Virus record (IMG/VR): IMGVR_UViG_3300040801_004314 | Coordinates: 36,665 to 100,664 of that record | DNA: 64,000 bases | Strand: one strand, 5' to 3' | Source: a virus | In this document: positions 7,961-15,852 of the stretch, piece by piece | Layout of the letters: the number at the start of each line of letters is the position of its first letter | Position numbering within the stretch: the stretch's first letter is position 1 | Notes under the pieces: generated by a model | The model's input: the letters and a program-made list of their open reading frames with translations, nothing else | Databases searched by the model: none | What the model was told of the DNA's origin: nothing | Program-made: the position numbers and the translations under genes

Positions 7961-8194
7961 ATGATAGTAATTTGCATACAAAATTTATATAAGTCAACAT
8001 ACGAATGTGATGTTTTTACAGAAGGCAACGAATATGAAATAATTGAAGAATATAAAAATAGAAGTAAAAATAAAATGTGTAGAGTGAAATCAGATATTAT
8101 TTTAGGTGATGGTGGTTTAGACTTTTATTTTGATGAGGGTGATAGCTTTCCTTATTATAACTTCAAGGATTATTTTAAAATAATATCTGATTAA
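7961..8194 (+). CDS. Small hypothetical protein (77 aa), cassette-like
   Basis: Acidic beta-rich protein with a CRVKSDIILGDGGLDFYF segment and aromatic C-terminus (YYNFKDYFKII). It resembles the short SH3-like proteins frequent in flavobacterial accessory arrays. It has its own TATATTTG promoter with operator-like dyads and is followed by an attC-like inverted repeat. Function not recognised. Confidence 0.5.
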   Translation: MIVICIQNLYKSTYECDVFTEGNEYEIIEEYKNRSKNKMCRVKSDIILGDGGLDFYFDEGDSFPYYNFKDYFKIISD

Positions 8195-8230
8195 CTGTTT
8201 ATAGGGGTTGAGTGTATGATCAGTAGCCTA

Positions 8231-8328
8231 CACGAACATTTGATAAATGAACAAAACTTTAAATTAATAACCGAGCAATAGTAAAAACGCCTAACGGCTA
8301 TTGCTTATGCACATTGTTAGGCAACGTT
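8231..8328 (+). repeat. attC-like inverted-repeat module 1
   Basis: GCCTAAC (8289-8295) and GTTAGGC (8316-8322) form a perfect inverted pair fitting the integron consensus RYYYAAC and GTTRRRY. CAATAG and CTATTG form an interleaved second pair. A GAACATT...AAATGAACAAA block precedes them and recurs in module 2. GTTAGG also pairs with CCTAAC after the next gene. The spacing between core boxes is shorter than in a classical attC site, so the assignment is tentative. Confidence 0.45.
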
Positions 8329-8332
8329 TATT

Positions 8333-8545
8333 ATGAAATATAAAATAGGTGATAAAGTTTGGATAAAACCAATAGATGCTGGTGATTTAGAAGGTGTAGT
8401 AATAGGTTTTCAAAAGGTAGAACCTTATAATCCAATTATTGAGTTTGAATATTGCGGTGAAAAGAAAAGCAATGCCTTTGATTTAAATAGAATTAATCCT
8501 TTTGGTGATGGTAAGGTTAAGCCTGTGTATGTTAGGGTTATTTAA
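8333..8545 (+). CDS. Small SH3-like protein (70 aa), cassette-like
   Basis: Begins MKYKIGDKVWIKPIDAGDLEG, a KOW/SH3-type beta-barrel signature, and ends with a basic VYVRVI tail. The gene is closely bracketed by the inverted sequences GTTAGG upstream and CCTAAC downstream, leaving only a 10-nt leader, like a gene cassette. Function unknown. Confidence 0.5.
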   Translation: MKYKIGDKVWIKPIDAGDLEGVVIGFQKVEPYNPIIEFEYCGEKKSNAFDLNRINPFGDGKVKPVYVRVI

Positions 8546-8550
8546 TGTTA

Positions 8551-8683
8551 CCTAACGTTAAAATATAAGAACAGTAGCGTGTTCACAAAAACAGACTGTT
8601 CAGGTTACGTGAACATTAGTAAATAATGAACAAAGTAATAGTTAAACACTGCCTAGCTATTATTTTTATATAGTGTTGGCAGT
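8551..8683 (+). repeat. attC-like inverted-repeat module 2
   Basis: Starts with ACCTAAC (fits RYYYAAC), contains the GAACATT...AATGAACAAA block shared with module 1, the AATAG / CTATT pair, and ACTGCC (8648-8653) pairing with GGCAGT (8678-8683). The last box also pairs with ACTGCCAAC at 8920-8928 after the next gene. The shared block order with module 1 shows common ancestry. Confidence 0.45.
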
Positions 8684-8698
8684 AGTTAATTTTTAATT

Positions 8699-8917
8699 AT
8701 GAAAAAATTTTTATTAGTAAAGCTGAAAGAAGAAATACGTGTTAGTGGTGGTTGTTCTCCAGATGACCCTGAATTTGCTTATGTAGTAGGCGATTGTTTT
8801 AAAAGCACAGGGAAGTATTTTGCAGATAAGAAAGAAGCTCTTAAAGAAGCAAAAGCAAAAACTTTAAAAAACCAAGAAACAGAAGTGTTTGGTGTAATTA
8901 AAATAGATATGCCTTAA
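8699..8917 (+). CDS. Small hypothetical protein (72 aa), cassette-like
   Basis: Lys-rich protein with a beta-alpha pattern (MKKFLLVKLKEEIRV ... KKEALKEAKAK ... FGVIKIDMP). Perfect 9-bp inverted repeats GTTGGCAGT and ACTGCCAAC flank it 15 nt before the start and 2 nt after the stop, the same cassette geometry as its neighbour. Function unknown. Confidence 0.5.
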   Translation: MKKFLLVKLKEEIRVSGGCSPDDPEFAYVVGDCFKSTGKYFADKKEALKEAKAKTLKNQETEVFGVIKIDMP

Positions 8918-9007
8918 TTACTGCCAACAATATTATATACACACCTTTTATATAAATTATTCATAACCAGCTAATTAATATTATTAAAACAAAAGGGTTA
9001 TAAATAT

Positions 9008-9454
9008 TTGTGTTTAAAAGTTTATATTCTTAATTATGATCCAAGTATAAATGTATCATATTTATACTACATCAATAAACTTCACAAAAAATACACCTAT
9101 AAGACCAAAAGGCTTTTTATTCATATGAGTAAACATAATAACATACATTGGATAAAACAAAGGGAATATTATAGATTAGAAAAATACTCTCAATATACTA
9201 CTGATTTTGAATATTTAACTGGTAATTTTTTAATTACCTCATCAGAATACGCAGAAGTATCGAAAAAATTAAATGTTCTGTTTTATGATAAAAAGTGTAG
9301 GTGTGAAAACTATTCAAAAGCACCTAAATATTTTAGAAAAAAATTAAATCGAACACAGAGATATAAATCAAAAAGAAATATTAGAAAAATATTAAATGGA
9401 GAAAATGATAAACTTACACCTAGGTATAAAGGCGCAGATTACGATTGGTGGTAA
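9008..9454 (+). CDS. Hypothetical basic protein (148 aa)
   Basis: Tyr/Lys-rich protein with a basic C-terminal region (PKYFRKKLNRTQRYKSKRN) and a terminal ADYDWW. The listed start is TTG with no ATG upstream in frame; the first ATG, at 9125, would give 109 residues and may be the true start. It is followed 15 nt later by the NADAR gene, so probably co-transcribed. Not recognised; the basic tail suggests nucleic-acid contact. Confidence 0.5.
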   Translation: MCLKVYILNYDPSINVSYLYYINKLHKKYTYKTKRLFIHMSKHNNIHWIKQREYYRLEKYSQYTTDFEYLTGNFLITSSEYAEVSKKLNVLFYDKKCRCENYSKAPKYFRKKLNRTQRYKSKRNIRKILNGENDKLTPRYKGADYDWW

Positions 9455-9469
9455 AAACATATACAAATT

Positions 9470-9976
9470 ATGATTGGTGTTTTTAGGGGCGAAAATCACT
9501 TCTTATCTAATTTCTACCCATGTGTTATAAACCATGATGGGATTAGATATCCAAGTGTAGAACACTATTATATAGCATTAAAGGCAAATAGTAAATTGGT
9601 TAAGTTTAATGGCAAGGATTATAAATTAAGAGACTTTAGGTTAATGGTTTCTGGTTTAGATAATCCAGGACTTGCTAAAAAAGTTGGAAAAGAAATAATA
9701 GCTAGAAAAGATTGGGATGAGCATAGGATGATAGTGTTAAAGGATGGTATATACGAAAAGTTTAAAGATCCTGTTCTTAGAAAGAAACTCATAGATACTG
9801 GTAAACAAGAATTAGTTGAGGGTAACTGGTGGCATGATAATAATTTTGGATCATGCTTTTGTGATAAATGTAAAGATAAGAAAGGAAAGAATAAATTAGG
9901 GAAGATAATAATGAAAGTGCGTGATGAGATAACAGGTAATGGTAAAAGAGGTTTAGAGCAAATATTTTTTAAATAA
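9470..9976 (+). CDS. NADAR family protein (YbiA-like)
   Basis: A full-length NADAR domain: LSNFYPCVINHDGIRYPSVE then HYYIALKA, AKKVGKEI, DWDEHRM, LIDTGKQELVEGN, WWHDNNFGSC and NKLGKIIMKVR near the end. NADAR proteins cleave N-glycosidic bonds in ADP-ribose-related substrates, and some remove ADP-ribose from guanine in DNA. A CxCDKCKDKK insertion (about residues 120-135) adds a possible zinc site. In a phage it could counter DNA ADP-ribosylation defence or act in NAD metabolism; the sequence alone cannot decide. Confidence 0.85.
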   Translation: MIGVFRGENHFLSNFYPCVINHDGIRYPSVEHYYIALKANSKLVKFNGKDYKLRDFRLMVSGLDNPGLAKKVGKEIIARKDWDEHRMIVLKDGIYEKFKDPVLRKKLIDTGKQELVEGNWWHDNNFGSCFCDKCKDKKGKNKLGKIIMKVRDEITGNGKRGLEQIFFK

Positions 9977-10013
9977 TTGTGTTAAATTTAACAACAAAAC
10001 ACATTTAAAGCTA

Positions 10014-10021
10014 TATAAATA
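10014..10021 (+). promoter_or_regulatory. TATAAATA, T4-late-like box
   Basis: An exact copy of the T4 late -10 sequence TATAAATA, 15 nt before the recombinase start codon. In such AT-rich DNA a chance match is possible. Confidence 0.35.
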
Positions 10022-10036
10022 AAAAATAATTTTTAT

Positions 10037-11245
10037 ATGGCAAAGAAAAAAAGTAAAGAATTTGAATTTAGTAAAGTAGGTACTATATTAGATAATATAT
10101 CCAAAAAAGTTCCAATTCGAATAGAAAAAGAAGTAACCAAGAGAACGTTTATTTCAACTGGTGTTTACTTACTAGATGCAGCACTATCTGCACATATGTT
10201 AGAGGGTGGTATCCCAACTAATAGAATATCAGCTTTTGCTGGGGAATCAGGAAGTGGTAAATCATTTTTAGCATACTCAGTTGTTAAGAACGCACAGGCT
10301 AAGGGATATTCGTGTATTTATATTGATACAGAGCAATCAATTGACTTAGAAGATCTACCAAACTATGGTATTGACACTGACTTGAACAAGTTTAGATTAA
10401 TTCGCTCCAACAAAGTAGAGGATATAAACATTACCTTAACTCAGTTAGTTGATGATTTGAAAGAGCAAAAATTAGCAGGTGTTAAATTACCAAAAATATT
10501 ACTTGTCTTAGACTCACTAGGTCAGATGGCATCTAATAAAGAAAAAGAAGACTTGCTAAAAGGTGATATTAAGCAAGATATGACTAAAGCAAAAGCACTT
10601 AGCTCTATGTTTAGAAGTTTAAATATGGATTTAGGGTTATTGGATATTCCTTTCTTAGTGATAAACCAAACTTATAAAACTCTTGATATGTTTCCTAAGG
10701 AAATGCTAAGGGGTGGTAACGGTCTTTTATATTCTGCTTCTGTTATTGGGTTCTTATCAAAATCAAAACTTAAGACAGGCAATGAAGATGATATGGACTT
10801 AGGCTCATCGGGTATTAATGTTCTATTTAAAACTTCTAAAAACAGACTTGCTAAACCTAAAAAGATAAGATTCGATATATCATTTGTTGAAGGCATGAAT
10901 CCTTACTCAGGTCTAGAAGGCTTCTGTAGACCTGAATTCTTTGATCAGATTGGGATAGCAAAGGGTAAAATGGAAGTAGATAAAGAAACTGGTGAGATGA
11001 AATTTAAGCCAGGTGGTAATAAGTATTATGTTAGGCATTTAGATAAGTCCTTTTTCTTAAAGAAGCTACACAAACCCGAAATTTTCACACAGGAAGTTTT
11101 AGAAAATATGTGTCCTATTGTTAATGATTACTTTAGGTTTAAATCAACTGATGAGTTAGAAGAACTTGATAAAGAGTTTGAAGAAAAGCTTGATGAGGTA
11201 GATAACTTCACAGACTCTACTGATGCAGAAGATTTATTTGATTAA
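10037..11245 (+). CDS. uvsX: UvsX-type RecA recombinase
   Basis: A RecA-fold ATPase of 402 residues. Walker A GESGSGKS lies at 69-76, an IDTEQS acidic motif near 95-100, Walker B LLVLDS near 155-160, and a conserved INQTYKT segment follows. An acidic C-terminal tail (EELDKEFEEKLDEVDN) matches the regulatory tail of phage recombinases. It catalyses strand invasion for recombination-dependent replication and repair. Size and motifs are complete and no intein is present. A symmetric terminator separates it from the convergent membrane protein gene. Confidence 0.92.
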   Translation: MAKKKSKEFEFSKVGTILDNISKKVPIRIEKEVTKRTFISTGVYLLDAALSAHMLEGGIPTNRISAFAGESGSGKSFLAYSVVKNAQAKGYSCIYIDTEQSIDLEDLPNYGIDTDLNKFRLIRSNKVEDINITLTQLVDDLKEQKLAGVKLPKILLVLDSLGQMASNKEKEDLLKGDIKQDMTKAKALSSMFRSLNMDLGLLDIPFLVINQTYKTLDMFPKEMLRGGNGLLYSASVIGFLSKSKLKTGNEDDMDLGSSGINVLFKTSKNRLAKPKKIRFDISFVEGMNPYSGLEGFCRPEFFDQIGIAKGKMEVDKETGEMKFKPGGNKYYVRHLDKSFFLKKLHKPEIFTQEVLENMCPIVNDYFRFKSTDELEELDKEFEEKLDEVDNFTDSTDAEDLFD

Positions 11246-11300
11246 TATAAAGTTTACTTAACTTAGTAAACTGGTGGATGTCGGACAAAAGTCAGACCCT

Positions 11301-11331
11301 AAAAAGGCTCTATTATTTAGAGCCTTTTTTT
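11301..11331. terminator. Bidirectional terminator
   Basis: AAAAAGGCTCT / AGAGCCTTTTT around a 7-nt loop, with A and T tracts on both sides. It serves the recombinase gene and the convergent small membrane protein gene, whose stop codon lies inside it. Confidence 0.85.
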
Positions 11332-11810
11332 ATGGATATTAATTTCTTTTTATGATTTATGAGTGTAATGGATACAAAGTTGTAAAAGAAAAATGCTATT
11401 AATAATGTATTTTCAAACATTATAATTGTTGTTGTAATGGAAATTATAAATGTACCGCTTAACAAATCTATCAGCTTATTAGTTATTTTAGGATCAGTGT
11501 TTAAGTCATTACATATATCATCTATTTTTTCTAATAAACTTCTATTTTTTCCTGCATCTATCTTGTTTAATTTGTCCAATCTTCTACATTTATTACACAT
11601 AGTTAGTCCATATCCTTCTATATTAGATAAATATTTCTCAAAAGACTCATATATATAACTATCACATTTAAAGCATATCTGACCCATAATTTTTTTAGAA
11701 CTGGTGATCCTATTTTTCTTAAACCAGTGTTTAAATATTGATATACCAATTATAAGAAAAACATATAGTATAAAAGGTATTATTACAAATGTTATAAATG
11801 AGTAGTCCAT
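11313..11810 (-). CDS. Membrane protein with zinc-ribbon-like CxxC pairs (165 aa)
   Basis: An N-terminal hydrophobic segment (residues 5-27) is followed by a soluble middle with CFKC (47-50) and CNKC (about 72-75), a zinc-ribbon pattern, and one or two C-terminal hydrophobic segments (about 116-150). It looks like an inner-membrane protein with a cytoplasmic zinc module. The gene has a TATATTTG box just upstream. Function not recognised. Confidence 0.6.
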   Translation of the reverse strand: MDYSFITFVIIPFILYVFLIIGISIFKHWFKKNRITSSKKIMGQICFKCDSYIYESFEKYLSNIEGYGLTMCNKCRRLDKLNKIDAGKNRSLLEKIDDICNDLNTDPKITNKLIDLLSGTFIISITTTIIMFENTLLIAFFFYNFVSITLINHKKKLISIKKGSK

Positions 11811-11818
11811 TTTTTAGC

Positions 11819-11826
11819 CAAATATA
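11819..11826 (-). promoter_or_regulatory. Bacteroidetes-type -7 box (TATATTTG)
   Basis: The reverse complement reads TATATTTG, 8 nt before the start of the membrane protein gene. A near-leaderless mRNA is implied. Confidence 0.5.
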
Positions 11827-11852
11827 CTATTATATACACAGGGAATGTTATT

Positions 11853-11863
11853 TTTAATATATA
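11853..11863 (+). promoter_or_regulatory. TTTAATATATA motif
   Basis: A recurrent AT element in a divergent gap, 4 nt before the RuvC-like start codon. Confidence 0.4.
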
Positions 11864-11867
11864 TTTA

Positions 11868-12590
11868 ATGAATTATGTAGGAATAGACCCCAGTTTAATA
11901 TCAACTGCATTAGTTGTATCAAATGAAGATAGCTTTAAAATATACAATTATGCTAGAGAAAAAGATATATATGGAAAGAAAAGTATGAAGAAGTGGTTTA
12001 AAATGGCTGAAGAACACGTTGTGTATAGATATATTTCTTATAGAGATTTTAAAGATTATTCAGAAGGTGAGCTAACTAAGCTAAAAGATTATGATGCTAT
12101 AACAGATATGATAATTTCAGATATATTAGAAAACATAGATATCAACGAACCTACAAAAGTGGGAATCGAAGGGTATAACTTTGGATCACAAGTTGGTGAT
12201 CTGGTAGATTTGGTAGCATTTTCTACTCTACTTCGAAAAAAATTATATGACGAAGTAACAACCAATATAGAAGTTATGTCACCAAGCACATTAAAGCTTG
12301 AATCTTGTAAGCTAACATATGTTCCCGAAGTAAAAGAAATAGGTGGTAAGAACCCAAGGAAAGAATATAAATGGAGAAATAACATAGGTATTTCAGGTGG
12401 TAAATTTATGAAACCAGATATGTTACTAGCAATTGTAGAGAATGATAATTTTGATGACTACTGGTTTAATCATTGTATTTCAGTTAAAAGTGATTTATTG
12501 TCTGTAAAAACAGTTAATAAACCATATGAAGATTGCAATGATGCTTATTTAATATACCAAGTACTAAAAAAACAAAAAGCCCACAATTAA
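11868..12590 (+). CDS. RuvC-like Holliday junction resolvase
   Basis: RNase H-fold nuclease of 240 residues with catalytic acids in the RuvC order: YVGIDPS (D7), KVGIEGYNFG (E101) and a C-terminal EDCNDAYLIY pair. An insertion between strands and a basic helix (SPSTLKLESCK) match phage-type resolvases. It would resolve branched replication intermediates before packaging, the job done by gp49 in T4. It starts right after a TTTAATATATA motif and ends in a terminator shared with the convergent gene. Confidence 0.75.
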   Translation: MNYVGIDPSLISTALVVSNEDSFKIYNYAREKDIYGKKSMKKWFKMAEEHVVYRYISYRDFKDYSEGELTKLKDYDAITDMIISDILENIDINEPTKVGIEGYNFGSQVGDLVDLVAFSTLLRKKLYDEVTTNIEVMSPSTLKLESCKLTYVPEVKEIGGKNPRKEYKWRNNIGISGGKFMKPDMLLAIVENDNFDDYWFNHCISVKSDLLSVKTVNKPYEDCNDAYLIYQVLKKQKAHN

Positions 12591-12606
12591 TGTGAGCTTT
12601 TTTTTA
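12574..12606. terminator. Bidirectional terminator
   Basis: AAAAAGC and CACA pair with TGTG and GCTTTTT around a short loop with T tracts both ways, overlapping the end of the RuvC-like gene. Confidence 0.7.
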
Positions 12607-12621
12607 TTTATACAATTTTAC

Positions 12622-14043
12622 TTACCTATTTATATTTAGTTCCTTTAAGTAAATTCTAGCTGTTAAGCTCTCATTATGGAATTCACTTAAAGCATTGCCT
12701 ATCTCTTGCATCCTTTTCCTGTCCCCAGAATCTAAAGCATCATCCATAAGTATTCTTAACTCTCTTTCAGACATTTTGGAAAGGTCTTCCTCGTCCACAA
12801 CATCATCCACGGTTGATACACCTAGGCTATCATCATCGTGACCAATCACTTCACCTAATTCATATGATTTAATTTCATCTACTATTTCATCTACTATACT
12901 ATCAACCTTAGTCCTAGCTTCATCAGTTTTGTTAAGAATGCCTCTGAATAAAGCAAGAAACTCTTTTTCTGACATATATTCTGGATCTAATATCTTACCA
13001 TAAACATATAATCTCATAATACTACTGTAATTAGCATTAGGGCTATCATTTATAAAATCTCTTAAATCTGATGCGATTTGAGGTCCTGTTCTAAAATCTT
13101 CGGCTTCATCTTCCATTGAAGAAACATTTATTTTAACAGTTTTAGCATCTTCTATTTCTTTGGGACTAGATCCTTCCTTTGGCTGATAAACAGAAGCAAC
13201 TAGTTCCATTATACCTTTTACCGCTTCGTGTAAAAGCATAGGGAAGTCAATACCCCTTGCTTTTATTACTGGTGTGTAGGAAACTTCCTGTTCAGTCTCA
13301 TCACCTTGGGAATCTGTTTCTACTTCGTATTCTTTTTCATCTTCTACTTTATACTCTTTCCAGTCTATTTTGACAGCACCTGCTAAACCATCTGGTTTTT
13401 TTCTAATCATATCAGCTTTCACATTTATTGGGATAACCCAATCAGCTTGATTTGCTATTTCAGTTATTTTATTCCACGTCTCAATGGAATCTTCGAAATC
13501 ATCCCTCATAACTCCCTTAAGCAAATCTATTGAAAAAGTTGAATTTAGTATTAACTTTGTGTTTTTGGCTTCACCTTGTATTAGATTATTAGCTAATTTA
13601 GCTTTGTGTATTTTGTTCTTAAGAACTTCATCTTTTATATTTTCATATTCTATACTTTCATCTTCACCATCTTCATCATCTTCGTTAAGCATTTTAGAAA
13701 TCTTAGTTCCATCTTTTTCAAACTTGATGTCTAATTCAACACCATCCAATATTTCACCAAACTCATTGAGTATTATTTCTTCTGCTATTTTTTCTAATTC
13801 TTCTTCTCTTCCACTTATATATGATTCAGATTTTTTGATCAAGTTCATGAAATTTCTACCAATGTGATTAGTTGGAATAAAATTACCATCTGGCATTTTT
13901 CTAACACTGTAGTCTCTTTGGGCTTTATTTTCTAAGTCATTTAGATAGTCTCTATCATTGGAATTTCTCTCACCCTCATTTGGTATTCCAGGGTTGCCCT
14001 TAATAGTTACTTCTTCTAGGAATTTATTAAATTTTTTTATCAT
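12622..14043 (-). CDS. Acidic hypothetical protein with capsid-targeting-like N-terminus (473 aa)
   Basis: The start MIKKFNKFLEE fits a capsid-targeting tag with a gp21-type cut after LEE (9-11). The body is acidic, with Asp/Glu-rich linkers (about 118-135 and 235-260) and a conserved-looking core containing GIDFPMLLHEAVKGIMELV (about 265-285). No catalytic motif is recognised. It lies 7 nt after a small Pro/Lys-rich gene that also carries such a tag, so the two probably form an operon of capsid-internal proteins. The size suggests a major internal component. Assignment rests on the tag only. Confidence 0.55.
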   Translation of the reverse strand: MIKKFNKFLEEVTIKGNPGIPNEGERNSNDRDYLNDLENKAQRDYSVRKMPDGNFIPTNHIGRNFMNLIKKSESYISGREEELEKIAEEIILNEFGEILDGVELDIKFEKDGTKISKMLNEDDEDGEDESIEYENIKDEVLKNKIHKAKLANNLIQGEAKNTKLILNSTFSIDLLKGVMRDDFEDSIETWNKITEIANQADWVIPINVKADMIRKKPDGLAGAVKIDWKEYKVEDEKEYEVETDSQGDETEQEVSYTPVIKARGIDFPMLLHEAVKGIMELVASVYQPKEGSSPKEIEDAKTVKINVSSMEDEAEDFRTGPQIASDLRDFINDSPNANYSSIMRLYVYGKILDPEYMSEKEFLALFRGILNKTDEARTKVDSIVDEIVDEIKSYELGEVIGHDDDSLGVSTVDDVVDEEDLSKMSERELRILMDDALDSGDRKRMQEIGNALSEFHNESLTARIYLKELNINR

Positions 14044-14050
14044 TTTATAA

Positions 14051-14275
14051 TTATTTTTGTTTAGTTATAGCTTTAAACTTGTTTATAACATCTTCGACAG
14101 ATGCTTTCTTAGGCTCTTTTTCAGCCTTTGGAGCAGGTTTTACTGCTGGTTTATCCCTTCTTATAGGTGAGGGTCTATTAGGTTTTCTAGTAGGCTTTGT
14201 ACCAGGATGCACTAAAGGCTCTCTTTGTGGGGAATTTTCTTCTAAGAATAACTTAAAATCTTTTACTTTTTTCAT
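14051..14275 (-). CDS. Pro/Lys/Arg-rich small protein with capsid-targeting-like N-terminus
   Basis: 74 residues starting MKKVKDFKLFLEEN, with a predicted cut after LEE (11-13). The remainder is a low-complexity basic linker (KPTRKPNRPSPIRRDKP) and a short C-terminal helix (VEDVINKFKAITKQ). After cleavage it would be a small, very basic peptide suited to binding packaged DNA, like T4 internal proteins. It is first in an operon with the 473-residue protein. Confidence 0.55.
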   Translation of the reverse strand: MKKVKDFKLFLEENSPQREPLVHPGTKPTRKPNRPSPIRRDKPAVKPAPKAEKEPKKASVEDVINKFKAITKQK

Positions 14276-14296
14276 ATTTTTATTTAATTTAAGATA

Positions 14297-14312
14297 TATA
14301 ATATATATTAAA
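14297..14312. promoter_or_regulatory. Near-palindromic AT motif in a divergent gap
   Basis: TATAATATATATTAAA differs from TTTAATATATATTAAA at one position. It stands between the divergent 74-residue gene and the 211-residue gene, 21 and 44 nt from their starts. Confidence 0.4.
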
Positions 14313-14356
14313 ATAAAACTTTACATTTGTGGGTATGTGAAAATAATATATAACAT

Positions 14357-14992
14357 ATGAGAAAATTTAGTAAAATACAAGAATCAAATAAAGAAAATGA
14401 GTATGTAGTAAAGGCTACTATAGAATTGGTTGTGAAAGCTGAAAACGAGGGTGAGGCTGGATATATTGCTGATGATACATTAGGTGGTTTAGAAAATGTT
14501 GACACATACGACATAATAAACATTGACAAGAAAACAATAGGATTAAAAGAGAGTAGAAAAGCTGACTTGACACCTAGACAATGGAGAATAAAATATGATA
14601 ACAAACCAATATATTCTTATATTTTTATAATTGAAGATCCAATGGGTAACCAACAAAGGTATATAGTTCATTTGAAATACCAACATACACTAAAAGGTGA
14701 TGAGATATATTTTAAAGAATCTTTAGTAAACGGAGCAGAGGGTAATGGTGCTAGGCTTAGTATGTCAAACCTACAAAATACACCTACAAATCTATTTAAT
14801 CCACAAGAAAGAGACATTTATAAAAATCCTGTAGATTTTGATGAAGAAATCATAAATAATGATAATTTAAAAGAAAGCCTAGATAATATGATTACTGAAC
14901 ACAGAGGTCAGTCTATTCCTACACTTGTTACAAAGTGGATGGAAAAGGGTGTTTATAAGTTAATAAACTATACTGAAAAAAAACAATTTTAA
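14357..14992 (+). CDS. Hypothetical protein with possible capsid-targeting N-terminus (211 aa)
   Basis: Begins MRKFSKIQESNKEN, with IQE (7-9) as a possible protease cut. The body contains an alpha/beta segment VVKATIELVVKAENEGEAGY (first 20 residues of a strand-helix unit) and a second beta-rich domain with QQRYIVHLKYQHTL. No family recognised. It ends 2 nt before the next gene, forming a tight operon with the Dps-like protein. Confidence 0.55.
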   Translation: MRKFSKIQESNKENEYVVKATIELVVKAENEGEAGYIADDTLGGLENVDTYDIINIDKKTIGLKESRKADLTPRQWRIKYDNKPIYSYIFIIEDPMGNQQRYIVHLKYQHTLKGDEIYFKESLVNGAEGNGARLSMSNLQNTPTNLFNPQERDIYKNPVDFDEEIINNDNLKESLDNMITEHRGQSIPTLVTKWMEKGVYKLINYTEKKQF

Positions 14993-14994
14993 TA

Positions 14995-15501
14995 ATGAAA
15001 AAATTCACACAAATTAAAAAAACAGCTAAAACAGCTAGAATAGATAGAATAGTAGAAGATACAACCAATGAGTTGAGACCAGAACAAAAAACAGATGAAT
15101 TAGTAGAAGTTGGTCAAAAAGATAGTAATGTTGTAAAGTTCTTCTCTAAGCTTTTTGAGTCTAAAGAAATGGCTCATGTTTATCATTTACAAGTAAAAGG
15201 CGAAGAAGGATCATATGCAGCACATAAAGCACTAGAAGATTATTATGAAGATATGCTAGAGCTATTAGATGATACCATTGAGGTTTACCAAGGACAATAT
15301 GGCGTGATAGAAGGATATGATATAATAGATACTGATGATACCAAAGATAAAGACTTCGTATCTTATTTTGAAGAAATAGCAGAATTTGTTAAAGTCTCAA
15401 AGAAATGTATACCAGAGGAAGATACACATACACATAGTCTTATAGATGATATAGTATGCCTAATTTACAAAACACTATATAAGCTTAAGTTTCTTAAGTA
15501 A
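14995..15501 (+). CDS. Dps/ferritin-like four-helix protein (168 aa)
   Basis: The central part reads FSKLFESKEMAHVYHLQVKG, EEGSYAAHKALEDYYEDMLE and LLDDTIEVYQGQYG. The pattern of H-x2-HLQVKG, a later His, then D/E-spaced helices matches the first helices of Dps-like ferritins, where these residues bind iron. A similar domain of unknown function is common in large phages. The N-terminus is basic (MKKFTQIKKTAK) with IVE near residues 20-22. It may protect or bind DNA or sequester iron. The stop codon abuts that of the convergent gene. Confidence 0.5.
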   Translation: MKKFTQIKKTAKTARIDRIVEDTTNELRPEQKTDELVEVGQKDSNVVKFFSKLFESKEMAHVYHLQVKGEEGSYAAHKALEDYYEDMLELLDDTIEVYQGQYGVIEGYDIIDTDDTKDKDFVSYFEEIAEFVKVSKKCIPEEDTHTHSLIDDIVCLIYKTLYKLKFLK

Positions 15502-15819
15502 TTAGTCAGAAGTATATAAAAAATCTCTACCATTTTCATTATAATTTAATAAGTTATTAATTATAGTATCTATTTTATCAATAGATTCATTATTATTTTT
15601 AACAACAATTTCTAATGCAGATATTGAATCGTCAATTTGATCATTGCCTTTCTTAGACGAACTTTTGTAGTTAGATAACTCATTTGTGTATGATTTTACC
15701 TTTTTATTTTTGTCCTCTAAATTAGCAACTATTTCTCTTAAATCTTCTATTATTTCATTCACTCTATCACCTGATATATCTATTGAATCAAAGCTTTCAT
15801 TAAATTTTTTTATTTTCAT
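15502..15819 (-). CDS. Coiled-coil protein with capsid-targeting-like N-terminus (105 aa)
   Basis: Begins MKIKKFNESFDSIDISG, then is almost entirely helical with heptad-like spacing (VNEIIEDLREIVANLEDKNK ... DKIDTIINNLLNY). No LxE cut site close to the tag. Probable structural or internal protein; function unknown. Stop codons of this gene and the convergent one are directly adjacent, leaving no room for a terminator. Confidence 0.5.
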   Translation of the reverse strand: MKIKKFNESFDSIDISGDRVNEIIEDLREIVANLEDKNKKVKSYTNELSNYKSSSKKGNDQIDDSISALEIVVKNNNESIDKIDTIINNLLNYNENGRDFLYTSD

Positions 15820-15835
15820 AATTGACGTTTCTATT

Positions 15836-15851
15836 TTTAATATATATTAAA
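15836..15851. promoter_or_regulatory. Perfect 16-bp palindrome TTTAATATATATTAAA
   Basis: A fully palindromic element in a 33-bp gap between divergent genes, 1 nt from the rightward start codon. A candidate bidirectional phage promoter or regulator site. The same 16 bp recur at 46197-46212. Confidence 0.5.
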
Positions 15852-15852
15852 T

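Noticed and set aside
10037-11245. Intein in the recombinase, since VidaL-type inteins are known in UvsX
   Set aside because: The Walker A and B region is continuous and the length is normal.
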